A stretch of 64,000 nt of DNA, from the NCBI RefSeq assembly GCF_018917935.1, contig NZ_JAHLPN010000004.1, positions 62,001 through 126,000 of the forward strand. Reading direction: 5' to 3'. The position numbers were made by a program, and so were the translations under genes. This document shows positions 1 to 9,700 of this stretch, piece after piece (the first letter of the stretch is position 1; every line of letters starts with the position of its first letter). Under the pieces are notes generated by a model. That model was not told the DNA's origin and made no database searches. It worked only from the letters and a program-made list of their open reading frames with translations. This DNA is from Kineothrix sp. MSJ-39 (lineage in GTDB: Bacteria > Bacillota > Clostridia > Lachnospirales > Lachnospiraceae).

Positions 1-790
1 CACCGACGATCGGCAGATCTGCATTAGATCCTGCTGTGTAATGTGGAAACTGTCGTACAAAATCCAGCAACTTTGCAAAGACTGCTCTGTCGATCTTCAT
101 CGGTACATGTCTGTCGTTCAGAATGATACAATGCTCCCTGTAATATACATAAGGAGAATACTGCAGATAATAGGTTTCGCTACATAAATTGACCGGAATG
201 ATCCTGTGATTCTGTCTTGCCGGATGTGCTATCTGCCCTGCATAGCCTTCATTCTCCTTACACAAAAGGCAGCACGGATATCCGGCATGTACCATCCTGC
301 CTGCCCTTGCGATCTCTTCCGGATCCTTTTCCGGTTTTGACAGATTGATCGTAATATCCATTGGTCCGTATTCTGTATCCACTACCCATTTTTCATCCTT
401 TTCAATCCTGTCCTTACGAATATAATTGGTTGCCTGACTGAAACGGTAATATGCATCTGTTGCTTTTTCCGGAGATATACTATACAGTCTCCAGAACTGT
501 TTTCGTACAACGGATGGCGGTGGCGTAAGCAGCCCCATGATTTTTGTATCAATCAGGTCTTTCTGTGTGATTGTATCTGTCTGCCATATTCCCATCTGCC
601 TGCCATATTCTGTCATATCCTCCAGTATATGAGAAATCTTCCGCGGCAGCTTCCTTTCAGCCGGTACGGTATATTCTGTCAGTCCAAATAATGCCAGCAG
701 TTGATTTGTCACATAGATCTCATCTGCCGGATCAACCAGTCCGTTCTGTAAGCCATAAGTAACAAGTTCGCCGATCCATTCCTGAATCAT
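1..790 (-). CDS. galT: Galactose-1-phosphate uridylyltransferase, Firmicutes type (partial)
   Basis: Second Leloir-pathway enzyme; it exchanges UMP between UDP-glucose and galactose-1-phosphate in the cytoplasm. Reading back from the ATG at 790, the product begins MIQEWIGELVTYGLQNGLV, which I recognise as the start of the long GalT family found in Firmicutes, unlike the E. coli type. About 263 codons are present and the 3' end lies outside the window. A GGAGGG ribosome binding site sits just upstream of the ATG. The gene is third in the lacZ-galK-galT run, 31 bases after galK, so galactose released by LacZ can be phosphorylated and converted in one operon. Family identity is clear; only the C-terminal end cannot be judged. 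Confidence 0.93.
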   Translation of the reverse strand, partial: MIQEWIGELVTYGLQNGLVDPADEIYVTNQLLALFGLTEYTVPAERKLPRKISHILEDMTEYGRQMGIWQTDTITQKDLIDTKIMGLLTPPPSVVRKQFWRLYSISPEKATDAYYRFSQATNYIRKDRIEKDEKWVVDTEYGPMDITINLSKPEKDPEEIARAGRMVHAGYPCCLLCKENEGYAGQIAHPARQNHRIIPVNLCSETYYLQYSPYVYYREHCIILNDRHVPMKIDRAVFAKLLDFVRQFPHYTAGSNADLPIVG

Positions 791-821
791 TATCTTTTCC
801 CTCCTATATTCGGTTATCTGT

Positions 822-2105
822 TCACAACTCCGCTGTCACACATATGCCGCCATATTGCCGGATTTTCAGCACATTGCAGGCACCTTCTCCGAATACCTGC
901 TCCATCCTTTTCCGGTAGCCGGCAACAACCTCATTTTTCACAAATGCCTGGATCGTGCCCGCAAATCCGCCGCCATGCACCCTGCAGACTCCGTTCTCTC
1001 CCAGGAAGTCCTCACTGACAGCAAGTGCAAGAGCTACATTCTGATGCTGCGTATCCTGTGTATATACATTTTGCAGATATTTATAGGAAGAATTGCCGGA
1101 TGCCTTTACCAGTTCCAGAAATTTTCTTAAGTCTCCTTCCCGCAGTGCTTTTACTTCCTGTCCGACTCTCTCATTTTCCCGGATAAAATGAAATGCTCTC
1201 AGAACAGCTCTGTCACCGGCCTTTTCCCGCAGCGCGCCAATATTCTCAAGCAATTTTTCCTGTGTCAGCCCAAGCAGAACCTCCTGTCCGAAAAACCTTG
1301 CCACACATTTCATTTCCGCCGGAATTGCTGCATAATCTGCCGTCAGATCAGCATGAGAACCCTTTGTATCTGTAATGCACAGACTATACCCATATCTGTT
1401 CAGGTCAAAATCGAGTTTTTCCACGATCGGTCTTTCCGGCTCTGCAAAATCCACATGCACCAGATTCCCGACCGAACACGCCATCTGGTCCATCAGTCCG
1501 CACGGTTTTCCAAAATAAACATTTTCCGCATATTGTCCGATCATTGCGATCTCTTCTGCCGGAATACGCATCTCATTATAAAGACCGGATAAAATATTAC
1601 CGAGCAGAGTTTCATATGCCGCGGAAGAAGAAAGCCCTGCGCCCACCAGCACCTCACTTGTGATATATGCCTGGAATCCGCCTGTCCGGTAGCCATATCT
1701 GACCATTCCCGCTAAAACGCCCCGGATCAGAGAAATTGTTGTTCCCTTTTCTGCCTCCCGCATTTGCAGATCATCTGCCATGAATGTCAGAAGCGGATAT
1801 CCGTCAGAACAGACGGTTGCCTTATGATCACTCGTTTTCTGCACAATTCCGATCGCGTCCAGATTGATGGAAGCGGCAAGGATTTCACCATGCTGATGAT
1901 CTGTATGATTTCCGCCGATCTCACTTCTGCCCGGTGCACTGTAGATCTCGATCTCTCCTTCTCCAAACAGTTCTCTGTATGTTTCCAATGCCCTGATATA
2001 ACGCATTTTCTGTGTCTCCAGCTTACTGTCATCCACGTAAAGTTCCTGTAGTCTGCTATCATAAGCGCCACATTTGATCTGTCCTATCATAGCTTCTGTT
2101 GTCAT
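822..2105 (-). CDS. galK: Galactokinase
   Basis: Phosphorylates galactose at C1 with ATP, the first step of the Leloir pathway. The 427-residue protein has the GHMP kinase signatures: the galactokinase N-terminal motif GRSEIGGNHTDHQHG, the ATP-binding loop GAGLSSSAAYE and the C-terminal glycine-rich CRVHGGGFAGTIQAF. The open frame extends upstream into lacZ, but the start at 2105 (MTTEAMIGQIKCG) is preferred: it has a GGAGT ribosome binding site and follows the lacZ stop by only four bases. Length is slightly above the usual 390 or so residues, which is common in Clostridia. Its position between lacZ and galT supports lactose use. Confidence 0.96.
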   Translation of the reverse strand: MTTEAMIGQIKCGAYDSRLQELYVDDSKLETQKMRYIRALETYRELFGEGEIEIYSAPGRSEIGGNHTDHQHGEILAASINLDAIGIVQKTSDHKATVCSDGYPLLTFMADDLQMREAEKGTTISLIRGVLAGMVRYGYRTGGFQAYITSEVLVGAGLSSSAAYETLLGNILSGLYNEMRIPAEEIAMIGQYAENVYFGKPCGLMDQMACSVGNLVHVDFAEPERPIVEKLDFDLNRYGYSLCITDTKGSHADLTADYAAIPAEMKCVARFFGQEVLLGLTQEKLLENIGALREKAGDRAVLRAFHFIRENERVGQEVKALREGDLRKFLELVKASGNSSYKYLQNVYTQDTQHQNVALALAVSEDFLGENGVCRVHGGGFAGTIQAFVKNEVVAGYRKRMEQVFGEGACNVLKIRQYGGICVTAEL

Positions 2106-2109
2106 ATGC

Positions 2110-5100
2110 TCACTCCTTTTTGTCTTTCTTTTCAAATGGAACGATTGTAAAACCAAATGCAAATTCCGTTTCTGAAAAGCTGTATTTCTCCAGTACCTCC
2201 GGACCGCAGCTGCCAGACCCGATGCCATGCTGGGCATGATCGATACAAAGCACCGTGCTGTCACTTTCCGTCAGTTCATAATTGTGTGCAGCCCGCTCCA
2301 GCTCCTCCTGTGTATATACGGATGCCTGAAAGGAAAATGGTTGTTCACTGGTAACCGTCAGACCATGTGCTGCATTTGTTACTTCCACATAATCACAGTC
2401 ATAATGACTGCCGTTTTCCTGCGGTCTGCCATAATCCTCGTGCAGTTCTTCTACTCCTGCATGGTAAATACCATGACTGGCTGCTCTGTGTTTATCGCTG
2501 TAGCTTTCCTGTGGTCCCATGCCAAAATACGTAACCTCCCGGAATGTCCTGTCCAGAAACAGCCTGATCCCAAACCTTGGCAGAACCGGAAACTCCGCAT
2601 CCTTTTCCGCCTTGATCGCAGCTGTCAGCTTCCCTGTCTCATCAATATTCCATATCAGTTCTACATCCATGATCTTCTGCATTGCATCCGCTACCACTGC
2701 AATATGCTCCATCAGCAGTACCCCATGTTCATTTCGGATTACTTCAACGGAATAGGCTCTTGTATATGCCCGGTCATACCCTGCCTTTTTCCATTCCTGC
2801 TTTATCAGTCCGTCATTATCCGTTGGTGCTCTCCATATGGAAAGTTCCATCGGATGGTTCAGATAATGACTGTCCGCAAACAAAAGCGATTCAAATAATC
2901 CCGTTCTTTTATTCAGACAGTACCGGAAATGCTCTGCCTGCAAAATAACCTGTGCATCTGTTTCCGACACCGTGATCCTGCCCGTTCTTTCCTTTCGTTC
3001 CAGCCATTCCAAGGTCTTCTGATTTCTTTCATCCGGATTTGTCAGTCTGATCTCATCAAAGCCCAGCAGATGACCGGGTTCTACTAGGGGCAGTTCTTTT
3101 TTTAGCCTGTACATGAGTTTCAGAAAAATCCGTCCCGTCTGGGGCACAGGAAGTTTCAGTTTAATGGCCGCATCACTATGTGGCAGGATCGAAGCAGCCG
3201 GTAATTTCCCGGTCTCTATCAGTTGCCCGTCCCTTGTCAGCTCATAAGAGATCTCTGCATATGCTCCCAGATCGTCAAAGTCCATATAATTATGAAGCAG
3301 CAGTTCTCCGCTCTCCTGGTCGTAAGAAAGCACTCTTGCCGGTCGATATACGTTCCAGTATTCCAAAAGTCCGGTATGTGGTGTGCGATCCGGATAGACA
3401 AGACCGTCCATACAGAAATTTCCGTCATGCAGTCTTTCTCCGTGATCGCCACCATACAGATATCTTTTTTTGCCGTTCTTTGCCGTTCCCTGTGCAACCG
3501 CATGATCACTCCATTCCCAGACAAAGCCGCCACACATTCTGTCGTCCTTCTGGATCATCTGAAAATAATCTTCCAGATCTCCCGGCCCGTTTCCCATGCT
3601 GTGACAATATTCCACCAGCAAAAACGGTTTTCTGCCGTCCTGTTCCAGATACTCTTTTATCTCCTGCAAAGATGGATACATCCTGCTGTACAGATCCAGA
3701 TTTTCATAATGATAGGTTACCGCATAATTGCGATAACGCGCACTTTCATACTGTGTCAGACGTTGCGGATCATTCTGCTTTGTCCACGCCAGTGCCTTTT
3801 CAAAATTACAGCCATAAGCACTCTCATTTCCCACTGACCACATGATAATGCAAAAACGGTTTTTATCTCTTTGTACCATCTGCTGCACACGGTCCATAAT
3901 TGCAGCTTCCCAGACCGGATCATCCGCGATTTTTTCATTCCAGCGGCTGCATCTGTTCTGCTCCGTATCATCCTTTCGATACAGCATATAAGGACCATGT
4001 GCTTCCAGATCTGCTTCATCGATCACTAGAAATCCATATCTGTCACACATCTGATAAAAATAAGGAACGCTTGGATAATGACTGGACCGGATCGCATTGA
4101 AATTATGCTGCTTCATCAGTGTCAGATCTTTTTTGATCTGTTCTACGCTGGTGACGTATCCTGTTTCCGGATCCGTATCATGATGATTGACACCGCGCAG
4201 TTTGATCTTTTGTCCGTTGCAATACACAACCGCATCTTTGATCGCAATCGTCCGAAATCCGATCCTGTCCACGATCACCTCATCCTCTGTCTGCAGGATC
4301 ACCTTATACAGATACGGATTCTCCGTATTCCATAAGATCGGATGCAGCACAACCAGTTCGAGCTCCCCATCCTGCTCCGGCTTTCCTTTGGCTACAACCG
4401 TTCCATTTGCATCTTCTATCCGAATTACAGTTTCTGCCGGCATATCATACTGAAGCTCCAGCTTTACAACAGCACTGTCTCTTCCCACATCTGTTGTGAT
4501 ACGATAATCCCTGATTGCCTTTTCCGGACGCTTTAACAGATACACATCCCGAAAAATACCACTCATACGGAATTTGTCCTGATCTTCCAGATAGGAGCCG
4601 TCGCACCATTTCAGTACCAGAACCGCCAGTGTGTTTTCTCCTTCCTGCAGATAGGAAGTTACCTCAAACTCACTGGTTGCATGAGACACCTGACTGTAGC
4701 CGACATATCTGCCGTTCAGCCAGACATAAAAGCAACTGTCCACACCTTCAAAATTCAAAAAAGCTTTTGGTGCCTTTTCATCCTTCTGATACCAAAATGA
4801 ATGGATATAAGCACCGCAAGGATCATCCTGCGGCACATAGGGCGGATCAAACGGAAACGGATATCGGATATTTGTATATTGATGCCGGTCATATCCTGCC
4901 ATCTGCCACATACCCGGAACCGTTATCTTTTCGAACGCCGTTCTGTCATATCCCGGTGCATAAAAAGGCTCCGTCACCTCATAAATACTTTTATAATACC
5001 TAAAATCCCATGTACCGTTCAGCAGTTGAAACCGATCCGATCTTTCTCTGTGTTCTATCAGATCATCTCTTCTGACAGACGCCGGTATAAAATAGGCTCT

Positions 5101-5160
5101 TGCCGGCATTGTGTGCTCATGCAGGATCTGCGGGTTTTCATAAAAATGTGGCACGATCAT
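2110..5160 (-). CDS. lacZ: Beta-galactosidase, glycoside hydrolase family 2 (LacZ type)
   Basis: Hydrolyses lactose and related beta-galactosides. The protein of about 1016 residues matches the E. coli LacZ layout: sugar-binding and jelly-roll domains, a TIM barrel with the acid/base glutamate in SVGNESAYG (near residue 446) and the nucleophile glutamate in LVEYCHSMGNGPG (near residue 517), then the small C-terminal beta domain. No signal peptide is seen, so it is cytoplasmic and needs a lactose transporter, which is not in the window. I chose the ATG at 5160 because GGAG lies eight bases before it; an in-frame ATG at 5184 (eight residues longer, AGGA five bases upstream) is possible. It is divergent from the AraC-type gene at 5382, its likely regulator. 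Confidence 0.96.
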   Translation of the reverse strand: MIVPHFYENPQILHEHTMPARAYFIPASVRRDDLIEHRERSDRFQLLNGTWDFRYYKSIYEVTEPFYAPGYDRTAFEKITVPGMWQMAGYDRHQYTNIRYPFPFDPPYVPQDDPCGAYIHSFWYQKDEKAPKAFLNFEGVDSCFYVWLNGRYVGYSQVSHATSEFEVTSYLQEGENTLAVLVLKWCDGSYLEDQDKFRMSGIFRDVYLLKRPEKAIRDYRITTDVGRDSAVVKLELQYDMPAETVIRIEDANGTVVAKGKPEQDGELELVVLHPILWNTENPYLYKVILQTEDEVIVDRIGFRTIAIKDAVVYCNGQKIKLRGVNHHDTDPETGYVTSVEQIKKDLTLMKQHNFNAIRSSHYPSVPYFYQMCDRYGFLVIDEADLEAHGPYMLYRKDDTEQNRCSRWNEKIADDPVWEAAIMDRVQQMVQRDKNRFCIIMWSVGNESAYGCNFEKALAWTKQNDPQRLTQYESARYRNYAVTYHYENLDLYSRMYPSLQEIKEYLEQDGRKPFLLVEYCHSMGNGPGDLEDYFQMIQKDDRMCGGFVWEWSDHAVAQGTAKNGKKRYLYGGDHGERLHDGNFCMDGLVYPDRTPHTGLLEYWNVYRPARVLSYDQESGELLLHNYMDFDDLGAYAEISYELTRDGQLIETGKLPAASILPHSDAAIKLKLPVPQTGRIFLKLMYRLKKELPLVEPGHLLGFDEIRLTNPDERNQKTLEWLERKERTGRITVSETDAQVILQAEHFRYCLNKRTGLFESLLFADSHYLNHPMELSIWRAPTDNDGLIKQEWKKAGYDRAYTRAYSVEVIRNEHGVLLMEHIAVVADAMQKIMDVELIWNIDETGKLTAAIKAEKDAEFPVLPRFGIRLFLDRTFREVTYFGMGPQESYSDKHRAASHGIYHAGVEELHEDYGRPQENGSHYDCDYVEVTNAAHGLTVTSEQPFSFQASVYTQEELERAAHNYELTESDSTVLCIDHAQHGIGSGSCGPEVLEKYSFSETEFAFGFTIVPFEKKDKKE

Positions 5161-5311
5161 TCCTTTTTCTCCTTTTATATACATTTTTTCCTGTCCTGAT
5201 TTGTCTCTTATTTATCAGCTACTCCCAGCAGTTGTCCGGGTATATAGTCGCTTTCCTATTTCTTATACAGATATCATATAATTATTTTCCTTACATGTAC
5301 ATAAACAGAAA

Positions 5312-5340
5312 TGGACATAATATGCACAAAATGATACTAT
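5312..5340 (+). promoter_or_regulatory. Predicted sigma-A promoter of the AraC-type gene
   Basis: TGGACA (5312-5317) and TACTAT (5335-5340) are separated by exactly 17 bases and lie 41 bases upstream of the araC-type start. The 220-base space to lacZ must also contain the lacZ promoter and the regulator's binding sites. A TATGAT element on the other strand near 5270 is a possible lacZ -10, with only a weak -35. No experimental support. Confidence 0.45.
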
Positions 5341-5381
5341 AAGTTATAAATCATTTATCATTGTTTTTCAGGAGGCACTCC

Positions 5382-6251
5382 ATGTACATCAATTCCGGTT
5401 ATAAAGATCACTCTGTTCGTGATTTCAAAGATAAAAGCAGACCTCTGATCGTGGGAAGCTGCGGTACCTATCGGCTGATCTCCCATCCACGCCTGCCAAC
5501 CTATCGCCCCAGAGGACGTCTGGATTTTCAAATGATCTATATTGCTTCCGGACAGGCACACTTTCATTTTGGTTCTCCGGAAAACGAGACGATCGTTACT
5601 GCAGGACATGTTGTATTATTTCGTCCGAAAGAATTTCAAAAATATGAATACTATGGTACAGACAAAACAGAAGTTTACTGGATCCACTTTACCGGAAATG
5701 ATGTCCGAAATATACTGCGGCAATATGGTTTTTCAGACCAGCAGAATGTATTTGGTGTAGGAACTTCTCTGGAATATGAGGAGATCTTCAAAAAGATCAT
5801 TTTGGAATTGCAGCGCTGCCCCATGCAGTATGAAGAAATGCTGACGTTTTTACTGCACCAGTTATTGATCCTCTTTCAACGGAAAATGACCAAAAAGAAG
5901 GTGATGAAAAACGAATATTTAGACCGTGAAATGAAGTTTGCTACAGCTTACTTCAGTGAACAGTATAACCGGGATATCCATATTGAGGAATATGCCCGTT
6001 CCAAAGGGATGAGTGTAAGCTGGTTTATCCGCAATTTCAGGAAATACACAGGTACGACACCCATGCAGTATATTACCTCCATCCGGATCACCAATGCACA
6101 GATGCTTTTGGAAACAACAGGCTATTCCATCAATGAGATCGCACGGATCGTTGGGTATGACAATCCACTGTATTTCAGCCGTCTGTTCCATAAACAGAAG
6201 GGCTGCTCACCTTCTGTTTACCGGAAACAAAGCAGGCAGATTTCTTACTGA
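5382..6251 (+). CDS. AraC-family transcriptional regulator of the lac/gal cluster
   Basis: A 289-residue one-component regulator. The N-terminal half is an AraC-type cupin sugar-sensing region (residues roughly 20-160, with the GQAHFHFGSPENE and GHVVLFRP pattern). The C-terminal 100 residues carry the two helix-turn-helix motifs of the AraC/XylS family, including the late signature IARIVGYDNPLYFSRLFHK. The start at 5382 has an AGGAGG site at good spacing; a TTG seven codons earlier is not needed. It is transcribed away from lacZ, the usual layout for a local activator, so I infer that it responds to lactose or galactose and controls lacZ-galK-galT. Its stop codon lies in the loop of its own terminator. 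Confidence 0.92.
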   Translation: MYINSGYKDHSVRDFKDKSRPLIVGSCGTYRLISHPRLPTYRPRGRLDFQMIYIASGQAHFHFGSPENETIVTAGHVVLFRPKEFQKYEYYGTDKTEVYWIHFTGNDVRNILRQYGFSDQQNVFGVGTSLEYEEIFKKIILELQRCPMQYEEMLTFLLHQLLILFQRKMTKKKVMKNEYLDREMKFATAYFSEQYNRDIHIEEYARSKGMSVSWFIRNFRKYTGTTPMQYITSIRITNAQMLLETTGYSINEIARIVGYDNPLYFSRLFHKQKGCSPSVYRKQSRQISY

Positions 6252-6275
6252 AGGTAAGAAATCTGCCTGCTTTTT
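6232..6275 (+). terminator. Rho-independent terminator of the AraC-type gene
   Basis: A perfect 17-bp inverted repeat (6232-6248 with 6254-6270) with a five-base loop, followed by TTTTT at 6271-6275. The left arm is coding sequence for the last residues of the regulator and the TGA stop (6249-6251) is in the loop, so translation reaches into the terminator stem. Confidence 0.93.
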
Positions 6276-6297
6276 GTGAATCTTTATTCCATCAAAA

Positions 6298-6501
6298 TTA
6301 TATGAATTTTTTCACATACTCCTCTGTCCGATCCAGATCTTCTGCAATTTCAGCGATAGTTTTGCCTTTTTGCAGCCATTTGGTAATTAATGTTTTATCT
6401 CTGTTTTGTTCTCCTTCGACTCTTCCAAGTTGCATTCCCTCACTTCTGCCAATCTTTCTCCCCTGCTCATATTTCTGATCCATTTTCATTTCGATTGTCA
6501 T
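6298..6501 (-). pseudogene. Fragment of an Rpn/PD-(D/E)XK transposase-like protein (C-terminal part only)
   Basis: A 67-residue frame starting MTIEMKMDQKYEQGRKIG, with a good GGAGGG site upstream. The run of charged, G-rich coiled sequence (GRSEGMQLGRVEGEQ) followed by a short helix-turn-helix-like end (TIAEIAEDLDRTEEYVKKF) is the usual C-terminus of the Rpn family of recombination-promoting nuclease/putative transposase proteins. The nuclease domain is missing, so this is most likely a decayed remnant. A small standalone gene that kept this tail is the alternative, favoured by the ribosome binding site. Palindromic elements lie directly upstream. Confidence 0.5.
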
Positions 6502-6567
6502 ATAATTCTCCCTCCAATCGTCACAGTTTATTCGCGAAACCACTTCTTCGAACTATTGTAATACCAC

Positions 6568-6655
6568 GAATTGCTACGTGCTCCGCACTCCCGCAATTCT
6601 CTCAGACATTCGCATATCGCGAAGCTTACGCTCCGCTTTTATGCTCATGTCTGAG
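6568..6655. repeat. Two adjacent inverted repeats with GCTCCGC-containing loops
   Basis: First hairpin: GAATTGC (6568-6574) pairs with GCAATTC (6593-6599), with a loop containing GTGCTCCGCAC. Second: CTCAGACAT plus GCAT (6601-6615) pairs with ATGC plus ATGTCTGAG (6641-6655), with a loop containing TTACGCTCCGC. They lie between the Rpn-like remnant and the end of polC and could help end polC transcription, but neither has a good T tract. Confidence 0.6.
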
Positions 6656-6722
6656 CGGGTCATCATACCATATAGCCACTCCTGTGCAAGCACATCGTGG
6701 CGAATGGTCTGTGCCCCTGGTA

Positions 6723-9700
6723 TTACATGAAGTCAAATAAGCTCAACTGGTTTGACTGTGGCAGGCTGCCAAGCAGGCCCAGCTCGCTCATTTTATCGAT
6801 AACGTTCTGCGGTGCTTTGCTGCGGCTTCGCAGGTCATCCCTGGATAAGAACGGGCCATCCTTTGCCGCTTCCATCATGGCTTCTGCGGCTTTATCTCCC
6901 ATACCGTCGATACTGCCGAGGGATGGCATGATCTTGCCGTCGATGATCTGGAACAATCTCGAATGTGCCTTATAAATATCGATTGGCATAAACTCAAAGC
7001 CACGCGCATACATTTCCTGCACGATACGCAGATCACGGATGGAATCCTGTTCCTTCTTGGAAAGCTCGTCTTTTCTTCTGTTGTAATCCGCCAGCACGGC
7101 TTCCAGATGCTCCTTGCCCTGACACATCAGTTCATAGGAGAAGCAGTCCGCTCTGATGCTGTAAAATGCCGCATAATAGGCAAGCGGATAGTTTACCTTA
7201 CAATAGGCGATACGCCATGCCATCATAACATAGGCAGCAGCATGTGCTTTCGGGAACATGTACTTGATCTTTTTGCACGACCAGATATACCAGTCCGGTA
7301 CATTATGCTCTTTCATGGTCGCAATCCATTCATCCTTCAGACCTTTTCCCTTTCGGACGCTTTCCATGATCGTAAAGGAAAGTCCTGCCTCAACGCCCAT
7401 CTGCATCAGATAGATCATGATATCATCACGCGTACAGATTGCCGTCGAAATAGTCGCCTTGCCTTCCTCGATCAGCGTCTGGGCATTACCCAGCCATACG
7501 TCTGTACCATGGGAAAGCCCTGCAATACGGACAAGATCAGAAAACGAGGTCGGCTGTGTATCAATTAACATCTGCATGGCAAAATCGGTACCGAACTCCG
7601 GGATACCGAGTGATCCCAGCTTACAGCCTAAAATATCCTCCGGCTTGACACCAAGTGCATCTGTATTCTGGAACAGGCTCATAACATCCTTATCATCCAG
7701 TGGGATCTTGGTCGGATCGATCCCTGTCAGATCCTGCAGCATACGGATCATGGTCGGATCATCGTGTCCGAGAATATCCAGCTTTAACAGGTTGTGGTCG
7801 ATCTTATGGTAATCAAAATGTGTGGTTACGATATCTGTTGTCATATCATTTGCCGGATGCTGTACGGGCGTAAAGGAGTTGATCTCCTCGCCCAGCGGCA
7901 GTACAACGATACCGCCCGGATGTTGTCCTGTTGAACGTCTGACACCGGTACAGCCTTCTGCAATTCGTTCGATCTCGCAGCGGCGTTTATGGATGCCACG
8001 CTCCTCATAATATTTCATCACATATCCATATGCCGTCTTTTCCGCCAGCGTACCGATCGTTCCGGCGCGGAATGTCTGTCCGTAACCGAAAATAACTTCC
8101 GTATATTTATGCGCCTTACTCTGGTATTCGCCGGAGAAATTCAGATCGATATCCGGCTCCTTATCTCCTTTAAATCCAAGGAATGTTTCAAACGGGATAT
8201 CAAAACCGTCTTTGACCAGCTTTTCACCGCAGTTCGGGCAGATCTTATCCGGCATATCACATCCTGCCTTACCGGCATATGCCTTAACCTCCGGCGAATC
8301 AAAATCATAATAATGGCATTTCTTACAATAATAATGCGGGCTTAAAGAATTAACCTCTGTGATTCCCGCCATGTTGGCAACGAAGGACGAACCTACGGAA
8401 CCACGGGATCCAACCAGATATCCATCTTCTACAGACTTCCATACCAGTTTCTGCGCAATGATATACATAACGGCAAATCCGTTGGAAATAATGGAATGCA
8501 GTTCCTTTTCCAGACGCTTTTCTACAATGTCCGGCAATACCTCACCATAGATCTCATGCGCTCTCCGGTAACAGATATCCGTCAGCGTCTGGTCACTGTT
8601 TTCAATGACTGGCGGACACTTATCCGGTCTGACCGGATCGATGGAATCCACCATATCTGCGATCAGGTTTGTGTTATCAATGACTACCTCCCGCGCTTTA
8701 TCACTGCCTAAATATTCAAACTCCGCCAACATTTCTTCCGTGGTACGCAGATATAACGGAGCCTGGGAATCCGCATCCTTGAAACCGTTTCCCGCCATGA
8801 TGATACGGCGGTATACCTCATCCTCCGGATCCAGAAAATGCACGTCACACGTCGCACAGACCGGCTTGTGGAACTCCTCTCCCAGATCGCAGATCTTCTT
8901 ATTGATCTCCTGAATATCTTCTATGGAATGAATGTTTTCATGATCTGACTTATCGGAATCGATCATAAATGCATTATTGCCGTTTGGCTGAATTTCCAAA
9001 TAATCATAGAAATTCACGATATCGGCGATCTCCGCCTGTGGTGCCCCACGCAGCAAGGCTCTGTACAGCTCTCCCGCTTCACAGGCACTACCAAGGATCA
9101 GACCCTCTCTGTTTTCAAGGATCAGGCTCTTTGGTACTTTCGGCCGTCTGTTAAAATACTGCAGATGGGAAGCTGAAATGAGCTTATATAAGTTGACACG
9201 TCCCACATCGTTTTTTGCCAGTACAATGGCATGATAGGATGGTGTTTTCCGAACATAATCCGCACTTGTCCTGCCCAGTTCATTGACCTCATCCAGATCA
9301 TGTGCGCCTCTTTCCAAAAGCATCGGAATAAATTTCTCAAAGATTTCAGCCGTTGCCTCCGCATCATCTACCGCACGATGATGATTTTCCAGTGATACAC
9401 CGACCGTCTTTGCCACATGATCCAGTGTGAATTTCGCAAGCTGTGGCAACAGTACACGTGCCATGGCAAGCGTATCTACATGTGTATATTCATAGGGCAG
9501 ATTCAGTTTTCTTGCATTTTCCTTAATAAATCCCGTATCAAAAGAAGCATTATGCGCTACCAGCACACAGCCTTCGCAAAAGGCAAAAAACTCCGGCAAT
9601 ACCTGGTCGATCGTCGGTGCATCCATAACATCTGCATCCGTGATCGTTGTCAGCTTGGTGATTCGGTACGGGATCGGCTCCTGTGGATTTACATAAGTCG

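Noticed and set aside
3180-3845. Long plus-strand frames across lacZ
   Set aside because: They overlap a certain lacZ coding region, have unnatural composition and no ribosome binding sites.
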